DNA from: Bacteroidota bacterium | Lineage (GTDB): Bacteria; Bacteroidota; Bacteroidia; Bacteroidales; Lentimicrobiaceae | Reading direction: 5' to 3' | DNA: 64,000 nucleotides | NCBI GenBank assembly: GCA_023441805.1 | Contig: JAEZNO010000025.1 | Location: forward strand, 1-64,000 | Shown here: in pieces, positions 53,799-62,780 of the stretch | Position numbering within the stretch: the first letter of the stretch is position 1 | Layout of the letters: each line of letters begins with the position of its first letter | The notes under the pieces: generated by a model | What the model saw: only the letters and a program-made list of their open reading frames with translations | What the model was told of the DNA's origin: nothing | The model's database searches: none | Made by a program: the position numbers and the translations under genes

Positions 53799-54941
53799 AT
53801 GGCACGAAAAGTAGTGATTATTGGGTCAGCTTATCCGTTGAGGGGAGGAGGTATCACTACATTCAATGAACGTCTCGCAAAAGAGTACCAGGATGAAGGC
53901 TATGATGTTGTTATTTATACCTTTAGTCTGCAATATCCAAACTTTCTATTTCCGGGGACAACTCAATATTCAAAGGAAGCGCCTCCAGAAGGATTGGATA
54001 TCAGAATTACAATGAATTCCATTAATCCGATTAGTTGGGTAAAGACTGCTAATAAGGTTATTGCTGAGAAACCTGATCTCATAATTATCAGATACTGGCT
54101 TCCTTTTATGGCTCCTTGCCTTGGCTCAATTGCCAGGCTGATCAGGATGAGGTATAAGACTAAAATTATAGCAATTACTGATAATATTATTCCTCACGAA
54201 CGCAGGATAGGTGATAAAATACTCTCACGATATTTTACGGGTTCAGTAGATGGTTTTGTAGCAATGTCAAGATCAGTCCTTAATGATCTTGATATCTTTG
54301 ATAAGAAAAAGCCACGTGATTATTATCCACACCCGTTGTATGATAATTTCGGTAATGCAATTCCTAAAGAAGAGGCTCTTAAGAAACTTGACTTGGATGA
54401 GAAATACTCATATATGCTCTTCTTTGGATTTATCAGAGAATACAAAGGTTTAGACTTATTGCTGCATGCATTGGCAAGTGAGAGGCTCAGCAAAATGGAT
54501 ATTAAATTAATGGTAGCAGGTGAGTTTTATGGGAATGAGGAGAAGTACCTTAAACTAATAGAAAGTTTAAATATAAAGGACAAAATAGTATTAAAGACTA
54601 GTTTTATTCCGAACACAGAAGTATATTTGTATTTTTGTGCGAGTACAATAGTAGTTCAACCTTATAAAGATGCCACACAAAGTGGTGTAACACAGATAGC
54701 CTATCACTTTGGGAAACCAATGATTACAACTAACGTAGGGGGCTTATCAGAGATGGTTCCTGATGGTAAAGTTGGGTATGTGGTAGAACCTGATGTTAAT
54801 GCGATTGAGAATGCAATTTATACATTCTTTAAAGAAGGAAGGGAAAATGAATTTTCGTTGAATGTGAAAACCGAACGGGAAAGGTTTTCATGGAATGGAT
54901 TAATAAGAACGATTGACAATCTTAAAATTCAACCGAGATGA
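53799..54941 (+). CDS. GT4-family glycosyltransferase
   Basis: A two-domain GT-B enzyme of 380 residues. The N-terminal glycine-rich loop PLRGGGITTFNERLAKEY and the C-terminal donor site (FFGFIREYKGLDLLLHAL, then QSGVTQIAYHFGKPMI with a following VGGLSEMV) are conserved in GT4. It has no signal or membrane segment, so it acts at the inner face of the cytoplasmic membrane. Donor and acceptor are unknown; the heptose-nucleotide genes nearby make a heptosyl or related transfer a possibility. Its stop overlaps the start of the remnant gene at 54938. Confidence 0.85.
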   Translation: MARKVVIIGSAYPLRGGGITTFNERLAKEYQDEGYDVVIYTFSLQYPNFLFPGTTQYSKEAPPEGLDIRITMNSINPISWVKTANKVIAEKPDLIIIRYWLPFMAPCLGSIARLIRMRYKTKIIAITDNIIPHERRIGDKILSRYFTGSVDGFVAMSRSVLNDLDIFDKKKPRDYYPHPLYDNFGNAIPKEEALKKLDLDEKYSYMLFFGFIREYKGLDLLLHALASERLSKMDIKLMVAGEFYGNEEKYLKLIESLNIKDKIVLKTSFIPNTEVYLYFCASTIVVQPYKDATQSGVTQIAYHFGKPMITTNVGGLSEMVPDGKVGYVVEPDVNAIENAIYTFFKEGRENEFSLNVKTERERFSWNGLIRTIDNLKIQPR

Positions 54942-55153
54942 ATCAACTTGCTTTTATCCTGATCCCGATTCTCTTGGTCTTTAATTTGTCACATTCAGGC
55001 CAAAATTCGAGCATGCGCATTAGAATTTCAATTGAACAGAAATAATTGAAGAAGGGCATTCACGTTTAAGGAATATAAATGACGGATTCTGCTGGAATGG
55101 AGACAGGAATTTATCTTATTTATGTTATTACAGAAATTGGAGTTTTCACTTAA
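54938..55153 (+). pseudogene. Remnant of a type IX-secreted protein: signal peptide plus C-terminal sorting end, stops between
   Basis: An ATG overlapping the GT4 stop opens a 35-codon frame that reads like a signal peptide (about 19 hydrophobic residues ending near FNLSHSGQ). It is closed by TAA at 55043. The same frame then has two more stops, and finally reads DSAGMETGIYLIYVITEIGVFT and a stop at 55151-55153. That end matches the T9SS type A sorting-domain pattern (xGIYxxxVxT...GVxT). The two ends are in one frame (213 bases apart), as if the middle of a secreted gene were deleted and the join then accumulated stops. It is a decayed gene by this reading. Confidence 0.6.
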
Positions 55154-55181
55154 AAAGCAATAGTACTGGATCATTAAAATA

Positions 55182-56204
55182 ATGTATATTAGAAGTAAAG
55201 CACCACTAAGAATCGGATTAGCAGGTGGAGGCTCGGATGTTTCTCCATATTCGGACCTGTACGGTGGTGCAATCCTTAATGCAACCGTTAGCTTATATGC
55301 TTATGCTACTATAGTACCCAGGACTGACGGTAAAATAATCTTCCATTCAATTGATAAAGCCGAATTTCATGAATTCGATTCAACTGAATCACTTCCAATC
55401 AATGGAATCTTAAATCTCCACCGAGGTATATATAATAGGATAGTCAGAGATTTTACTCATAAACCTTTGTCTTTCTCACTTTCTACAATGGTTGATGCAC
55501 CTGCAGGATCAGGACTGGGGACTTCTTCCACACTCGTAGTAGCGATTTTAGGTGCCTTCTCAGAATGGCTGAAACTTCCATTAGGTGAATATGATCTTGC
55601 GAAGTTGGCTTATGATATAGAGAGAGTCGATCTGGGAATGGCAGGTGGTAAACAGGATCAGTATGCTGCAACCTTCGGTGGAGTTAATTTCATGGAATTC
55701 TCAGCAAACGACAAAGTTATTGTCAATCCACTCAGAATCAAAGATATTTATCTTAACGAGTTGTCACATAATCTTCTACTGTATAATACGCAAACAAGCA
55801 GGTTATCATCAAAGATTATTGAAGCTCAGGCAGCTAATGTCATTAGTAAGAATCAAAAATCCATTGAGGCAACTCATCAGCTCAGGAAGCAGGCTATCAT
55901 GATGAAGGAGGCATTATTAAAAGGCACTCTTAATAAGGTAGGTGAAATTCTTGATTTTGGATGGAATTTTAAGAAACAAATGGCTGATGAAATTACAAAC
56001 CCGAATCTTGATGAAATTTATAGTACTGCAATAGCTAACGGGGCTACCGGAGGTAAGATCAGCGGTGCAGGTGGTGGGGGATTTATGATTTTTTATTGTC
56101 CTGGAGATAAAAGGGCAAAGGTAGTTGAAGCATTAAAACGGTTTGGTGGTGAGCCTCAAAGATACGAATTCACTACCCATGGCCTGACTACATGGACTTT
56201 CTGA
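55182..56204 (+). CDS. hddA: GHMP kinase: D-glycero-D-manno-heptose 7-phosphate kinase
   Basis: GHMP kinases phosphorylate small alcohols. The start KAPLRIGLAGGGSDVSPY, the ATP loop VDAPAGSGLGTSST (about 106-118) and the C-terminal KISGAGGGGFMIFY identify the heptose-7-phosphate kinase (HddA) branch, which makes heptose-1,7-bisphosphate. The next genes encode the isomerase, nucleotidyltransferase and phosphatase of the same pathway, which supports the call strongly. ATG start at 55182. The gap before gmhA is about 108 bases. Confidence 0.88.
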   Translation: MYIRSKAPLRIGLAGGGSDVSPYSDLYGGAILNATVSLYAYATIVPRTDGKIIFHSIDKAEFHEFDSTESLPINGILNLHRGIYNRIVRDFTHKPLSFSLSTMVDAPAGSGLGTSSTLVVAILGAFSEWLKLPLGEYDLAKLAYDIERVDLGMAGGKQDQYAATFGGVNFMEFSANDKVIVNPLRIKDIYLNELSHNLLLYNTQTSRLSSKIIEAQAANVISKNQKSIEATHQLRKQAIMMKEALLKGTLNKVGEILDFGWNFKKQMADEITNPNLDEIYSTAIANGATGGKISGAGGGGFMIFYCPGDKRAKVVEALKRFGGEPQRYEFTTHGLTTWTF

Positions 56205-56312
56205 TTCATTGGCTTCGCATATTTTAGTTGGATATATCTAAAGTCCTGAGTAAATGAATCGTATAGCCACTTCAAGCTTTATTGCGTATTTTCGCAAATC
56301 AAATCATCAATA

Positions 56313-56894
56313 ATGCAAAATAAAATTGTGAGTGTGCTGCAAGCTTCAATTGCAGTAAAGGAGTTGATACTTAAGGATGCTGATTTATTGAATTCCATTG
56401 AGAAAGCTTCTTATGAGATTACAGAAGCTTTCCTCAGGGGTAATAGGGTTTACTTTTGCGGAAATGGCGGTAGCGCTGCAGATGCTCAACATCTTGCTGC
56501 CGAGTTTTCAGGACGTTTTTACTATGACCGTCTTCCGCTTGATGCTGAGGCACTCCATGTAAATACTAGTTACCTTACTGCCGTCGGGAATGATTATTCA
56601 TTTGATGAAATCTATGCCAGGCTTATCAAAGGTAAAGGTATTAAAGGTGATGTGCTGGTAGCATTGTCAACATCGGGTAATTCAAACAACATACTCAGGG
56701 CTATTGCAGAAGCAAGAATACTGGGCATGACTATTATTGGTTTTACCGGCGAGACTGGTGGAAATATGAAGCATGCATGCGATATCCTTATTAATGTACC
56801 ATCATCAGATACACCAAGAATTCAGGAATCGCACATCACTATCGGTCACATTATTTGTGAAATAGTTGAAAGTTCAATTTTTCCACGTCAATAA
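56313..56894 (+). CDS. gmhA: Sedoheptulose-7-phosphate isomerase GmhA
   Basis: GmhA converts sedoheptulose 7-phosphate to D-glycero-D-manno-heptose 7-phosphate, the first step of the pathway. The SIS-fold markers are present: YFCGNGGSAADAQHLAAEFSGRF (phosphate and sugar loop) and ALSTSGNSNN. Length 193 is standard. Its stop shares one base with the next start (TAATG). ATG start. Confidence 0.93.
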   Translation: MQNKIVSVLQASIAVKELILKDADLLNSIEKASYEITEAFLRGNRVYFCGNGGSAADAQHLAAEFSGRFYYDRLPLDAEALHVNTSYLTAVGNDYSFDEIYARLIKGKGIKGDVLVALSTSGNSNNILRAIAEARILGMTIIGFTGETGGNMKHACDILINVPSSDTPRIQESHITIGHIICEIVESSIFPRQ

Positions 56895-57613
56895 TGTTCA
56901 TGGAATACCCTGATATCATCATTCTGGCAGGTGGATTAGGAACTCGCCTTAAATCTGAAATTCCAGATCTTCCCAAACCAATGGCTCCTGTTAATGGCCG
57001 CCCTTTTCTTGAGTTTTTACTCAACTTTATCCACTCATATGGATTCAGGAGAGTGATCTTGTCTACAGGGTATCTTGGCAATAAGATAGAAGAGCACTTT
57101 AGAAACAGATATCAGGAAATCGAGATTGAATATTCTTCTGAAGATAAACCTCTTGGAACAGGGGGTGCTATCAAGCGAGCTTTCGGATTGGTAAAGACAC
57201 ATTATTTCATAGTGATGAATGGAGATACTTTCTTCAATATCAATCTGCAGAGATTTTTCCAGGTAAATGTTGAGAATTTAGCAAAGATGAGTATTGCCTT
57301 GAGAGAGGTTCCCGATGCTTCCCGTTATGGTCAGATTAAGATGAATGACTATGGCATCATTACTGAGTATAATGAGAAGTCACATGATGCGCATCCCGGT
57401 TTGATTAATGGAGGCACATATATTATTAATACAAAGTACTTTAAGCAATTTGAGTTACCTGAGGTTTTTTCATTTGAGAGGGATTGGATTCAAAAGCATG
57501 TAGGTAAAGAGGATATCAGAGGACAGTTTTTTAATGATTATTTTCTTGATATTGGGATTCCTGAGGATTACAAAAGAGCACAATATGAACTCAAAGCCTT
57601 TGAAAATAGATAA
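56894..57613 (+). CDS. hddC: Heptose-1-phosphate nucleotidyltransferase (HddC-like)
   Basis: A sugar-phosphate nucleotidyltransferase of 239 residues. The Rossmann-like start IILAGGLGTRLKSEIPDLPKPMAPV and the active-site MNGDTFF are conserved. In an hddA-gmhA-hddC-gmhB set, this enzyme normally activates D-glycero-alpha-D-manno-heptose 1-phosphate to the GDP (HddC) form. Similar glucose-1-phosphate enzymes cannot be fully excluded on sequence. The 3' end overlaps the phosphatase gene by 29 bases. Confidence 0.82.
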   Translation: MFMEYPDIIILAGGLGTRLKSEIPDLPKPMAPVNGRPFLEFLLNFIHSYGFRRVILSTGYLGNKIEEHFRNRYQEIEIEYSSEDKPLGTGGAIKRAFGLVKTHYFIVMNGDTFFNINLQRFFQVNVENLAKMSIALREVPDASRYGQIKMNDYGIITEYNEKSHDAHPGLINGGTYIINTKYFKQFELPEVFSFERDWIQKHVGKEDIRGQFFNDYFLDIGIPEDYKRAQYELKAFENR

Positions 57614-58145
57614 GAGCTGGAGTCTATTCCTCGATCGTGACGGGGTAATTAACAAACGCTTACCTTCAGATTATGTGAAGAGTGTGAGCCAATTCCAGTT
57701 TGAAGATGGCAGTTTAAAGGCTATTGAGATTTTATCAAGGTATTTTGGGAAGATAGTTGTTGTTAGCAACCAGCAGGGAATTGGTAAAGGTCTCATGAGC
57801 ATGGAAGACCTTGAACTGATTAATGCACACCTTATTGATCAGGTGAAGGTTAGCGGTGGCAGGATAGATAAAATTTATGTGTCACCTTATCTTGAATCAG
57901 CACGTCATTTCAGTCGGAAACCCTCAGTGGGAATGGGCATACAGGCACGCAAAGATTTCAGGGAAATTTCATTTCGTCGTTCTGTAATGGTAGGGGACTC
58001 GATGAGTGATATGATATTTGGTAACCGACTTGGGATGAAAACCGTTTTCATAGGCGATAGTTTCACTATTTCAGATAAATATCAGCTTACTGATTATTGT
58101 TATCCAACGTTGTTAGAGTTCGCTGAATCAATTCAGGATAGTTAA
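57585..58145 (+). CDS. gmhB: D-glycero-D-manno-heptose-1,7-bisphosphate phosphatase GmhB
   Basis: GmhB removes the 7-phosphate from the bisphosphate made by HddA. It is a HAD phosphatase with LFLDRDGVINKRL (nucleophile Asp), VVSNQQGIGKG and VGDSMSDMIFGNRLGMKT. The ATG at 57585 is chosen because the HAD motif follows within about 15 residues; the frame is open for 17 more codons upstream, inside hddC. It completes the heptose set; kdsA faces it on the opposite strand about 30 bases later. Confidence 0.88.
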   Translation: MNSKPLKIDKSWSLFLDRDGVINKRLPSDYVKSVSQFQFEDGSLKAIEILSRYFGKIVVVSNQQGIGKGLMSMEDLELINAHLIDQVKVSGGRIDKIYVSPYLESARHFSRKPSVGMGIQARKDFREISFRRSVMVGDSMSDMIFGNRLGMKTVFIGDSFTISDKYQLTDYCYPTLLEFAESIQDS

Positions 58146-58176
58146 AAGAGGAGAAAGCTGATTGCAAGATTGCAAA

Positions 58177-58998
58177 TCATACAGTCTTCAAATAAGCTTT
58201 TCTTAGAATCACCAAATCATTCAATAATTTCTCCAGTAATTGAAGTGGCAGCATATTAGCTGCATCGGATTTTGCATTAGCAACATCAGGGTGAGTTTCC
58301 AGAAAGATACCATCAGCTCCGGCAGCGATACCTGCTTTTGCAATGGTTGATATCATTGAAGGAAGTCCACCACTTACTCCCGAGCTTTGATTAGGCTGTT
58401 GCAATGAATGTGTGACATCAAGTACTACAGGAACTTCAAGACTTTGCATAACCGGAATTGCCCTCATATCGACAACCAGATCATGATAACCGAACATTGT
58501 ACCCCTGTCGGTAAGAATTACTTTACGGTTGCCTGTTTCATATATCTTTTGTACTGCAAACTGCATTGATTCAGCCGATAGGAACTGTCCCTTTTTTATG
58601 TTGATCCATTTACCTGTATTTCCGGCAGCTTCAAGTAAATCTGTTTGACGACATAAAAAAGCAGGAATCTGTAGTACATCAACATAAGGGGCTGCCATTG
58701 CAGCTTCTGGAGCTGAATGAATATCAGTTACTACAGGGATTTGAAGTTCACGACGCACTTCCTCCAAACACTCCAGAGCTTTTATGTCACCAATACCGGT
58801 GAACGATGATGCCTTTGATCGATTAGCCTTGCGATATGATGCCTTAAATATAAATGGGATACCTAATTCAACAGCAAGTTTTTTGATATGTAGGGCAATC
58901 TGCATGGGCATTTCTGTATTCTCAACCACACAAGGACCTGCCATCAGGAAGAAATTAGTTGATGGTTTCAGATTTTCAATTTTGGGAGTTTCAATCAC
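58177..58998 (-). CDS. kdsA: 3-deoxy-8-phosphooctulonate synthase
   Basis: KdsA condenses phosphoenolpyruvate and arabinose-5-phosphate to make the KDO precursor of lipopolysaccharide. The 273-residue barrel has MAGPCVVEN, IFKASYRKANRSKASS, TDIHS and FGYHDLVVDMR, all family features. Cys23 in AGPC sits where metal-dependent KdsA enzymes have a cysteine, so a metal-type enzyme is predicted. It converges with gmhB, linking the heptose and KDO steps of the inner core. ATG start. Confidence 0.94.
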   Translation of the reverse strand: MIETPKIENLKPSTNFFLMAGPCVVENTEMPMQIALHIKKLAVELGIPFIFKASYRKANRSKASSFTGIGDIKALECLEEVRRELQIPVVTDIHSAPEAAMAAPYVDVLQIPAFLCRQTDLLEAAGNTGKWINIKKGQFLSAESMQFAVQKIYETGNRKVILTDRGTMFGYHDLVVDMRAIPVMQSLEVPVVLDVTHSLQQPNQSSGVSGGLPSMISTIAKAGIAAGADGIFLETHPDVANAKSDAANMLPLQLLEKLLNDLVILRKAYLKTV

Positions 58999-59051
58999 TG
59001 TAATGTTGTTTTACTGTTGTATATATTGGAAGGTTGTTTCAATGTAGTTAT

Positions 59052-60326
59052 TCAATAATTATACTTATTTTGCCATAAACGACGCAACCGTTGTCGTAGT
59101 TCATCCTCCCTGGCATTATTTCCCGGATCATAGAGCTTTTTACCTTTTATCCTATCAGGTAAAAATTCCATTTCAACAAAGTTTCCTTCATAACTATGGG
59201 CATACTTATAATCGGCACCATAACCTATGTTCTTCATCAGGTTTGTGGGAGCATTCCTTATGGCAAGGGGTACAGGCAGGTCGCCGGTTTTATGTACCAA
59301 CTCAATCGCATCTTCAATAGCCATGTACGATGCATTGCTCTTAGCCGAGCAGGCTAAGTATATGGCTGTTTGCGAAAGCAGAATCCTGCACTCAGGATAT
59401 CCGGTTTTATGTACTGCATCAAAGCAAGCGTTAGCGAGAAGCAGTGCATTTGGGTTTGCATTTCCAATATCTTCTGATGCAAGAATCAGCATGCGTCTGG
59501 CAATAAACAAAGGGTCCTCACCTGATTCAATCATCCTGGCAAGATAATATACAGCTGCATTAGGATCGCTTCCACGCATCGATTTGATAAAGGCAGAGAT
59601 AATGTCATAGTGCATTTCACCTTTCTTATCATACATCGAGAGATTTTGCTGAATCACTTGCAGAGCTGACTTATTATCAACCACAACCTTTGAACCTTTA
59701 TTTTTTGAAGTTGTAGCAATTATCTCCAGTGCATTTATCATCTTACGGGCATCACCACCTGAAATCCGCATAAGTGAATCAGTTTCGAGGATTTCCATTT
59801 TAATGTTATATACTTCCTCTAGTTTCTGCACTGATCTCTTGATGATTATATTTAAATCTTCCTCATCGAGTGATTTAAGGATATATACCTGACACCGTGA
59901 TAAAAGTGGAGAGATTACCTCGAATGACGGATTTTCGGTTGTGGCACCAATTAGAGTAATGATTCCTTTTTCAACTGCACCCAACAATGAATCTTGTTGT
60001 GATTTGCTAAAGCGGTGAATCTCATCGATAAAGAGGATAGAATTAAAGCCGCTCTCTTTAGCTTTTTCAATGACCTCCCTGATGTCCTTAACGCCCGAGT
60101 TAATTGCACTAAGTGTATAGAATGGTCGATTTAGAGTTTTAGCAATTAAAGTTGCCAGAGTTGTTTTTCCTACCCCCGGAGGCCCCCAAAAGATCATTGA
60201 TGGAAGGTTGCCACTATCGACAGATCGGCGGAGAACTGCATCAGGGCCGATCAGGTGTGATTGACCGACATACTCCTCAAAGCGTTCGGGTCGCATCAAT
60301 TCGGCAAGAGGAGGTAGATTGATCAT
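59052..60326 (-). CDS. rarA: Replication-associated recombination protein RarA (MgsA)
   Basis: RarA is a DNA-end-opening AAA+ ATPase of the clamp-loader-like group that acts at stalled forks. The start LAELMRPERFEEYVGQSHLIG, Walker A GPPGVGKT, Walker B LFIDEIHRF and sensor ENPSFEV are all present. Residues after 230 form the lid and the tetramerisation domain (about 300-424). Length 424 is normal. It stands alone between kdsA and the promoter of the lipoprotein pair. ATG start. Confidence 0.94.
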   Translation of the reverse strand: MINLPPLAELMRPERFEEYVGQSHLIGPDAVLRRSVDSGNLPSMIFWGPPGVGKTTLATLIAKTLNRPFYTLSAINSGVKDIREVIEKAKESGFNSILFIDEIHRFSKSQQDSLLGAVEKGIITLIGATTENPSFEVISPLLSRCQVYILKSLDEEDLNIIIKRSVQKLEEVYNIKMEILETDSLMRISGGDARKMINALEIIATTSKNKGSKVVVDNKSALQVIQQNLSMYDKKGEMHYDIISAFIKSMRGSDPNAAVYYLARMIESGEDPLFIARRMLILASEDIGNANPNALLLANACFDAVHKTGYPECRILLSQTAIYLACSAKSNASYMAIEDAIELVHKTGDLPVPLAIRNAPTNLMKNIGYGADYKYAHSYEGNFVEMEFLPDRIKGKKLYDPGNNAREDELRQRLRRLWQNKYNY

Positions 60327-60611
60327 TGTAAAGTATTGTTAATTTTTATGAAAGACACCAGGGACTCAAAACAGATTACTGATGGATGACCTGCAAAATA
60401 AAGTAAGTATAATCACTATTTACGATATTTGACACCACAATACAAAGATAAAGGTAAATTTAATGCTGTACTTTTGACGAAATTGTAAAAATGGGCAAAA
60501 ACTAAACGATTTTTTAAGCTAATTTTAATGTTGATTACTGAATATTTTGATACATTAATTCTAAGTGACTGATAATGAATAGTGTACGAGATTAAAAAAT
60601 AATTAAAAAAA

Positions 60612-60644
60612 TTTGCTTTTACCTTAAAACATTCTTTATCTTTG
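60612..60644 (+). promoter_or_regulatory. Strong promoter of the small lipoprotein gene
   Basis: TTTG at 60612-60615 and TATCTTTG at 60637-60644 are 21 bases apart. The ATG follows 29 bases later after an A-rich leader. The remaining part of the 60327-60673 gap is AT-rich without a convincing gene. Confidence 0.75.
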
Positions 60645-60673
60645 CATTGTTTTAAAACTAAACACATCAAAAC

Positions 60674-60889
60674 ATGAAAACATTAGCTCAGATTTTAGTT
60701 ATCGCAGGTTTAGCTTCATTCGTAGCATGCGGACCAAGTGCAGAACAGAAAGCAGAACAAGCTCGTTTAGACTCTATCAGAATTGCTGATTCAATCGCAA
60801 TGGTACAGCAAGCTGAACAAGCTCGTTTAGATTCAATCAACGCTGCTATGGCTGATACAACAGCTCCAGCTGAAACTCCTGCTGAATAA
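60674..60889 (+). CDS. Small DSI-repeat lipoprotein 1
   Basis: A 71-residue protein. It begins with a lipoprotein signal (ASFVAC). The mature part is almost all Ala, Glu, Gln and Asp and repeats AEQARLDSI at two places, with DSIRIADSI between. It should be a short helical, acidic lipid-anchored rod. Similar small lipoproteins with (D/E)SI(R)xADSI patterns occur in Bacteroidota; their function is not known to me. Strong promoter and terminator imply high expression. Confidence 0.75.
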   Translation: MKTLAQILVIAGLASFVACGPSAEQKAEQARLDSIRIADSIAMVQQAEQARLDSINAAMADTTAPAETPAE

Positions 60890-60913
60890 TACTAAACTTA
60901 GTTATTATTATAA

Positions 60914-60941
60914 AAAAGAGGTGATACACCTCTTTTTTTTT
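60914..60941 (+). terminator. Intrinsic terminator after the first DSI lipoprotein
   Basis: AAAAGAGGTG (60914-60923) and CACCTCTTTT (60927-60936) form a perfect 10-bp stem with a three-base loop, followed by T residues. Confidence 0.9.
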
Positions 60942-60965
60942 GCCCATACTTAAAGCTATTTAAAA

Positions 60966-61190
60966 ATGAAATTAAATTTGGTTATTATAACTGTTTTAAT
61001 GTGCTGCGGTCTGATGGCATGTAATGATATGTCAAAGCAAGAAGCCAGGCAGAGAAGAGATGACTCGATCAGGATAGCCGACTCTATTGTCAGAGCATCT
61101 GAAGAACAAAGAATAATAGATTCGGTTAATAGAGTTACAAATGAACAAAAGATCATTGCTGATTCAATACTTATGCAGTTTGATAATTAA
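60966..61190 (+). CDS. Small DSI-repeat lipoprotein 2
   Basis: A 74-residue paralogue of the preceding protein. The lipobox GLMAC is followed by a charged helix with RRDDSIRIADSI and later IIDSV and IADSI. It lies directly after the terminator of the first gene, so it is probably expressed at lower level by read-through, and it is followed by the helicase gene after six bases. Function unknown. Confidence 0.7.
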   Translation: MKLNLVIITVLMCCGLMACNDMSKQEARQRRDDSIRIADSIVRASEEQRIIDSVNRVTNEQKIIADSILMQFDN

Positions 61191-61196
61191 CAGTAT

Positions 61197-62414
61197 ATGA
61201 GTGACATACTCCCCGACAATAAAAAAACATCCTTCAGAGACTTTGGATTGGATACCGGTATTATTGAAGGCATAGAAGCCGTTGGTTTTGAAGTACCTAC
61301 ACCAATTCAGCAACAAATAATTCCTCAAATCCTTTGTGGTAATGATGTGATAGGATGTGCACAAACAGGCACAGGTAAAACTGCTGCTTATCTCCTCCCA
61401 ATACTTAATAATATCCTTCATTCACGGGTTGATGGTGTTAACACCATCATCATTGCTCCCACCAGAGAATTGGCTGTTCAGATTGCCAGACAAATTGAAG
61501 GATTTGGTTATTTCCTCAATATAAGCTCACTCGCCTTGTACGGCGGAACATCAGGTATGGAATGGGAGCAACAAAAGAAGGCTCTTATGCAAGGAGTGGA
61601 CATTGTTGTTGCTACACCAGGTAAGCTGATTTCATTTCTTAATATGGATCTTGCACCGGTAAAAAATCTCAAGCACCTGGTGCTTGATGAAGCCGACAGA
61701 ATGCTAGATATGGGCTTTGTGGATGATATCATTAAGATTATCAGCTATCTTCCCATAACAAGACATACTTATCTGTTTTCAGCTACAATGCCTCCAAAGA
61801 TTCGAGAACTTGGAAGAAAAATTCTGAAGAATGCAGTAGAGATCAATATCGCACTTGCACGTCCTGCCGAAGGAATACTCCAAATTGCTTACCTGACTTA
61901 TGATTCGCAGAAAACACCACTTATTGAGTCGCTCATCAGAGGTCGTGACCTTTCAACTATCCTCATATTTGCTTCAACCAAAATTAAAGTTAAGAACATT
62001 GCACGTGAGTTGCTTAAGCTGGGTTACCAGGTTGCAGAAATACACTCCGATCTGGAACAAAATGAAAGAGAAAACGTGCTGACACAATTCAGTAACCGGC
62101 AACTGCAAATTCTAGTTGCTACCGATGTACTTTCAAGAGGTATCGATATCGAGAACATTGATTTGGTAATCAATTATGATGTGCCAAAGGAAGCTGAAGA
62201 TTATGTTCATCGGGTTGGTCGCACAGCCAGAGCAGAAAAGACAGGTGTGGCTATTACATTTATTAATGAAGAGGAACAACAGCAGTTTCATCAAATTGAG
62301 AAGCTGATTGATATGCAAATCAGAAAATTAGCTCCACCGGCTCACTTGGGTGAAGGACCATTATTTATTCCAAAAGTGGAGAAAAAGAGAAAATTCTTTA
62401 AGAAAAGAAGGTAG
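61197..62414 (+). CDS. DEAD-box RNA helicase (RhlE-like)
   Basis: A 405-residue DEAD-box helicase with the full set of motifs: Q-motif GFEVPTPIQQQ, AQTGTGKT (I), PTRELAVQ (Ia), VLDEADRMLDMGF (II), FSATMP (III), ATDVLSRGIDIE (V) and HRVGRTARAE (VI). The short basic C-terminal tail (KKRKFFKKRR) is typical of RhlE-type enzymes in this phylum, which help ribosome assembly or RNA turnover in the cold. It starts six bases after the second small lipoprotein, an odd operon partner. Confidence 0.93.
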   Translation: MSDILPDNKKTSFRDFGLDTGIIEGIEAVGFEVPTPIQQQIIPQILCGNDVIGCAQTGTGKTAAYLLPILNNILHSRVDGVNTIIIAPTRELAVQIARQIEGFGYFLNISSLALYGGTSGMEWEQQKKALMQGVDIVVATPGKLISFLNMDLAPVKNLKHLVLDEADRMLDMGFVDDIIKIISYLPITRHTYLFSATMPPKIRELGRKILKNAVEINIALARPAEGILQIAYLTYDSQKTPLIESLIRGRDLSTILIFASTKIKVKNIARELLKLGYQVAEIHSDLEQNERENVLTQFSNRQLQILVATDVLSRGIDIENIDLVINYDVPKEAEDYVHRVGRTARAEKTGVAITFINEEEQQQFHQIEKLIDMQIRKLAPPAHLGEGPLFIPKVEKKRKFFKKRR

Positions 62415-62427
62415 TATGTATAGTGGC

Positions 62428-62745
62428 TCAGATCTTCATTGATGGATCGAATTCACTAGAGTATGCATAAATGCCACCCTCCAGGATGTAAAGGTCTTTG
62501 ATCTTAAGCTTATCCTTTAAATAGATATATACCAGTTCACTTTTCACACCATAAATGCAATAGATGACAACAGTTTTGTCTTTTTTGATCTGGTCGAGCA
62601 TTGAAGGAAGCTCAAGCTGAGGCATTGATACCGCCCCTGGAATGTGGGCAAGTTCGTACTTATCAGATTCCCGGGTATCAATGATCTGTATGTCGTCATT
62701 ATTATCGATTCTCTTCTTGAGATCAGCAGGCGTTATAAACTTCAT
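62428..62745 (-). CDS. Single-domain rhodanese
   Basis: A 105-residue rhodanese-like protein. The core strand IQIIDTRESDKYELAHIPGAVSMP is typical, and the active loop VIYCIYGVKS holds the catalytic cysteine, so sulfur-transfer activity is plausible. The ATG at 62745 is preferred over one three codons earlier because the family sequence begins there. It is convergent with the helicase and lies 36 bases downstream of the MFS gene, so it may be co-transcribed with the latter. Confidence 0.85.
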   Translation of the reverse strand: MKFITPADLKKRIDNNDDIQIIDTRESDKYELAHIPGAVSMPQLELPSMLDQIKKDKTVVIYCIYGVKSELVYIYLKDKLKIKDLYILEGGIYAYSSEFDPSMKI

Positions 62746-62780
62746 AATGACCAAAATTAGTTAATTTCCACCATATATCA

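Noticed and set aside
60416..60670. 84-codon minus-strand frame between rarA and the lipoprotein gene
   Set aside because: It is AT-rich, overlaps the strong lipoprotein promoter and has no family resemblance.
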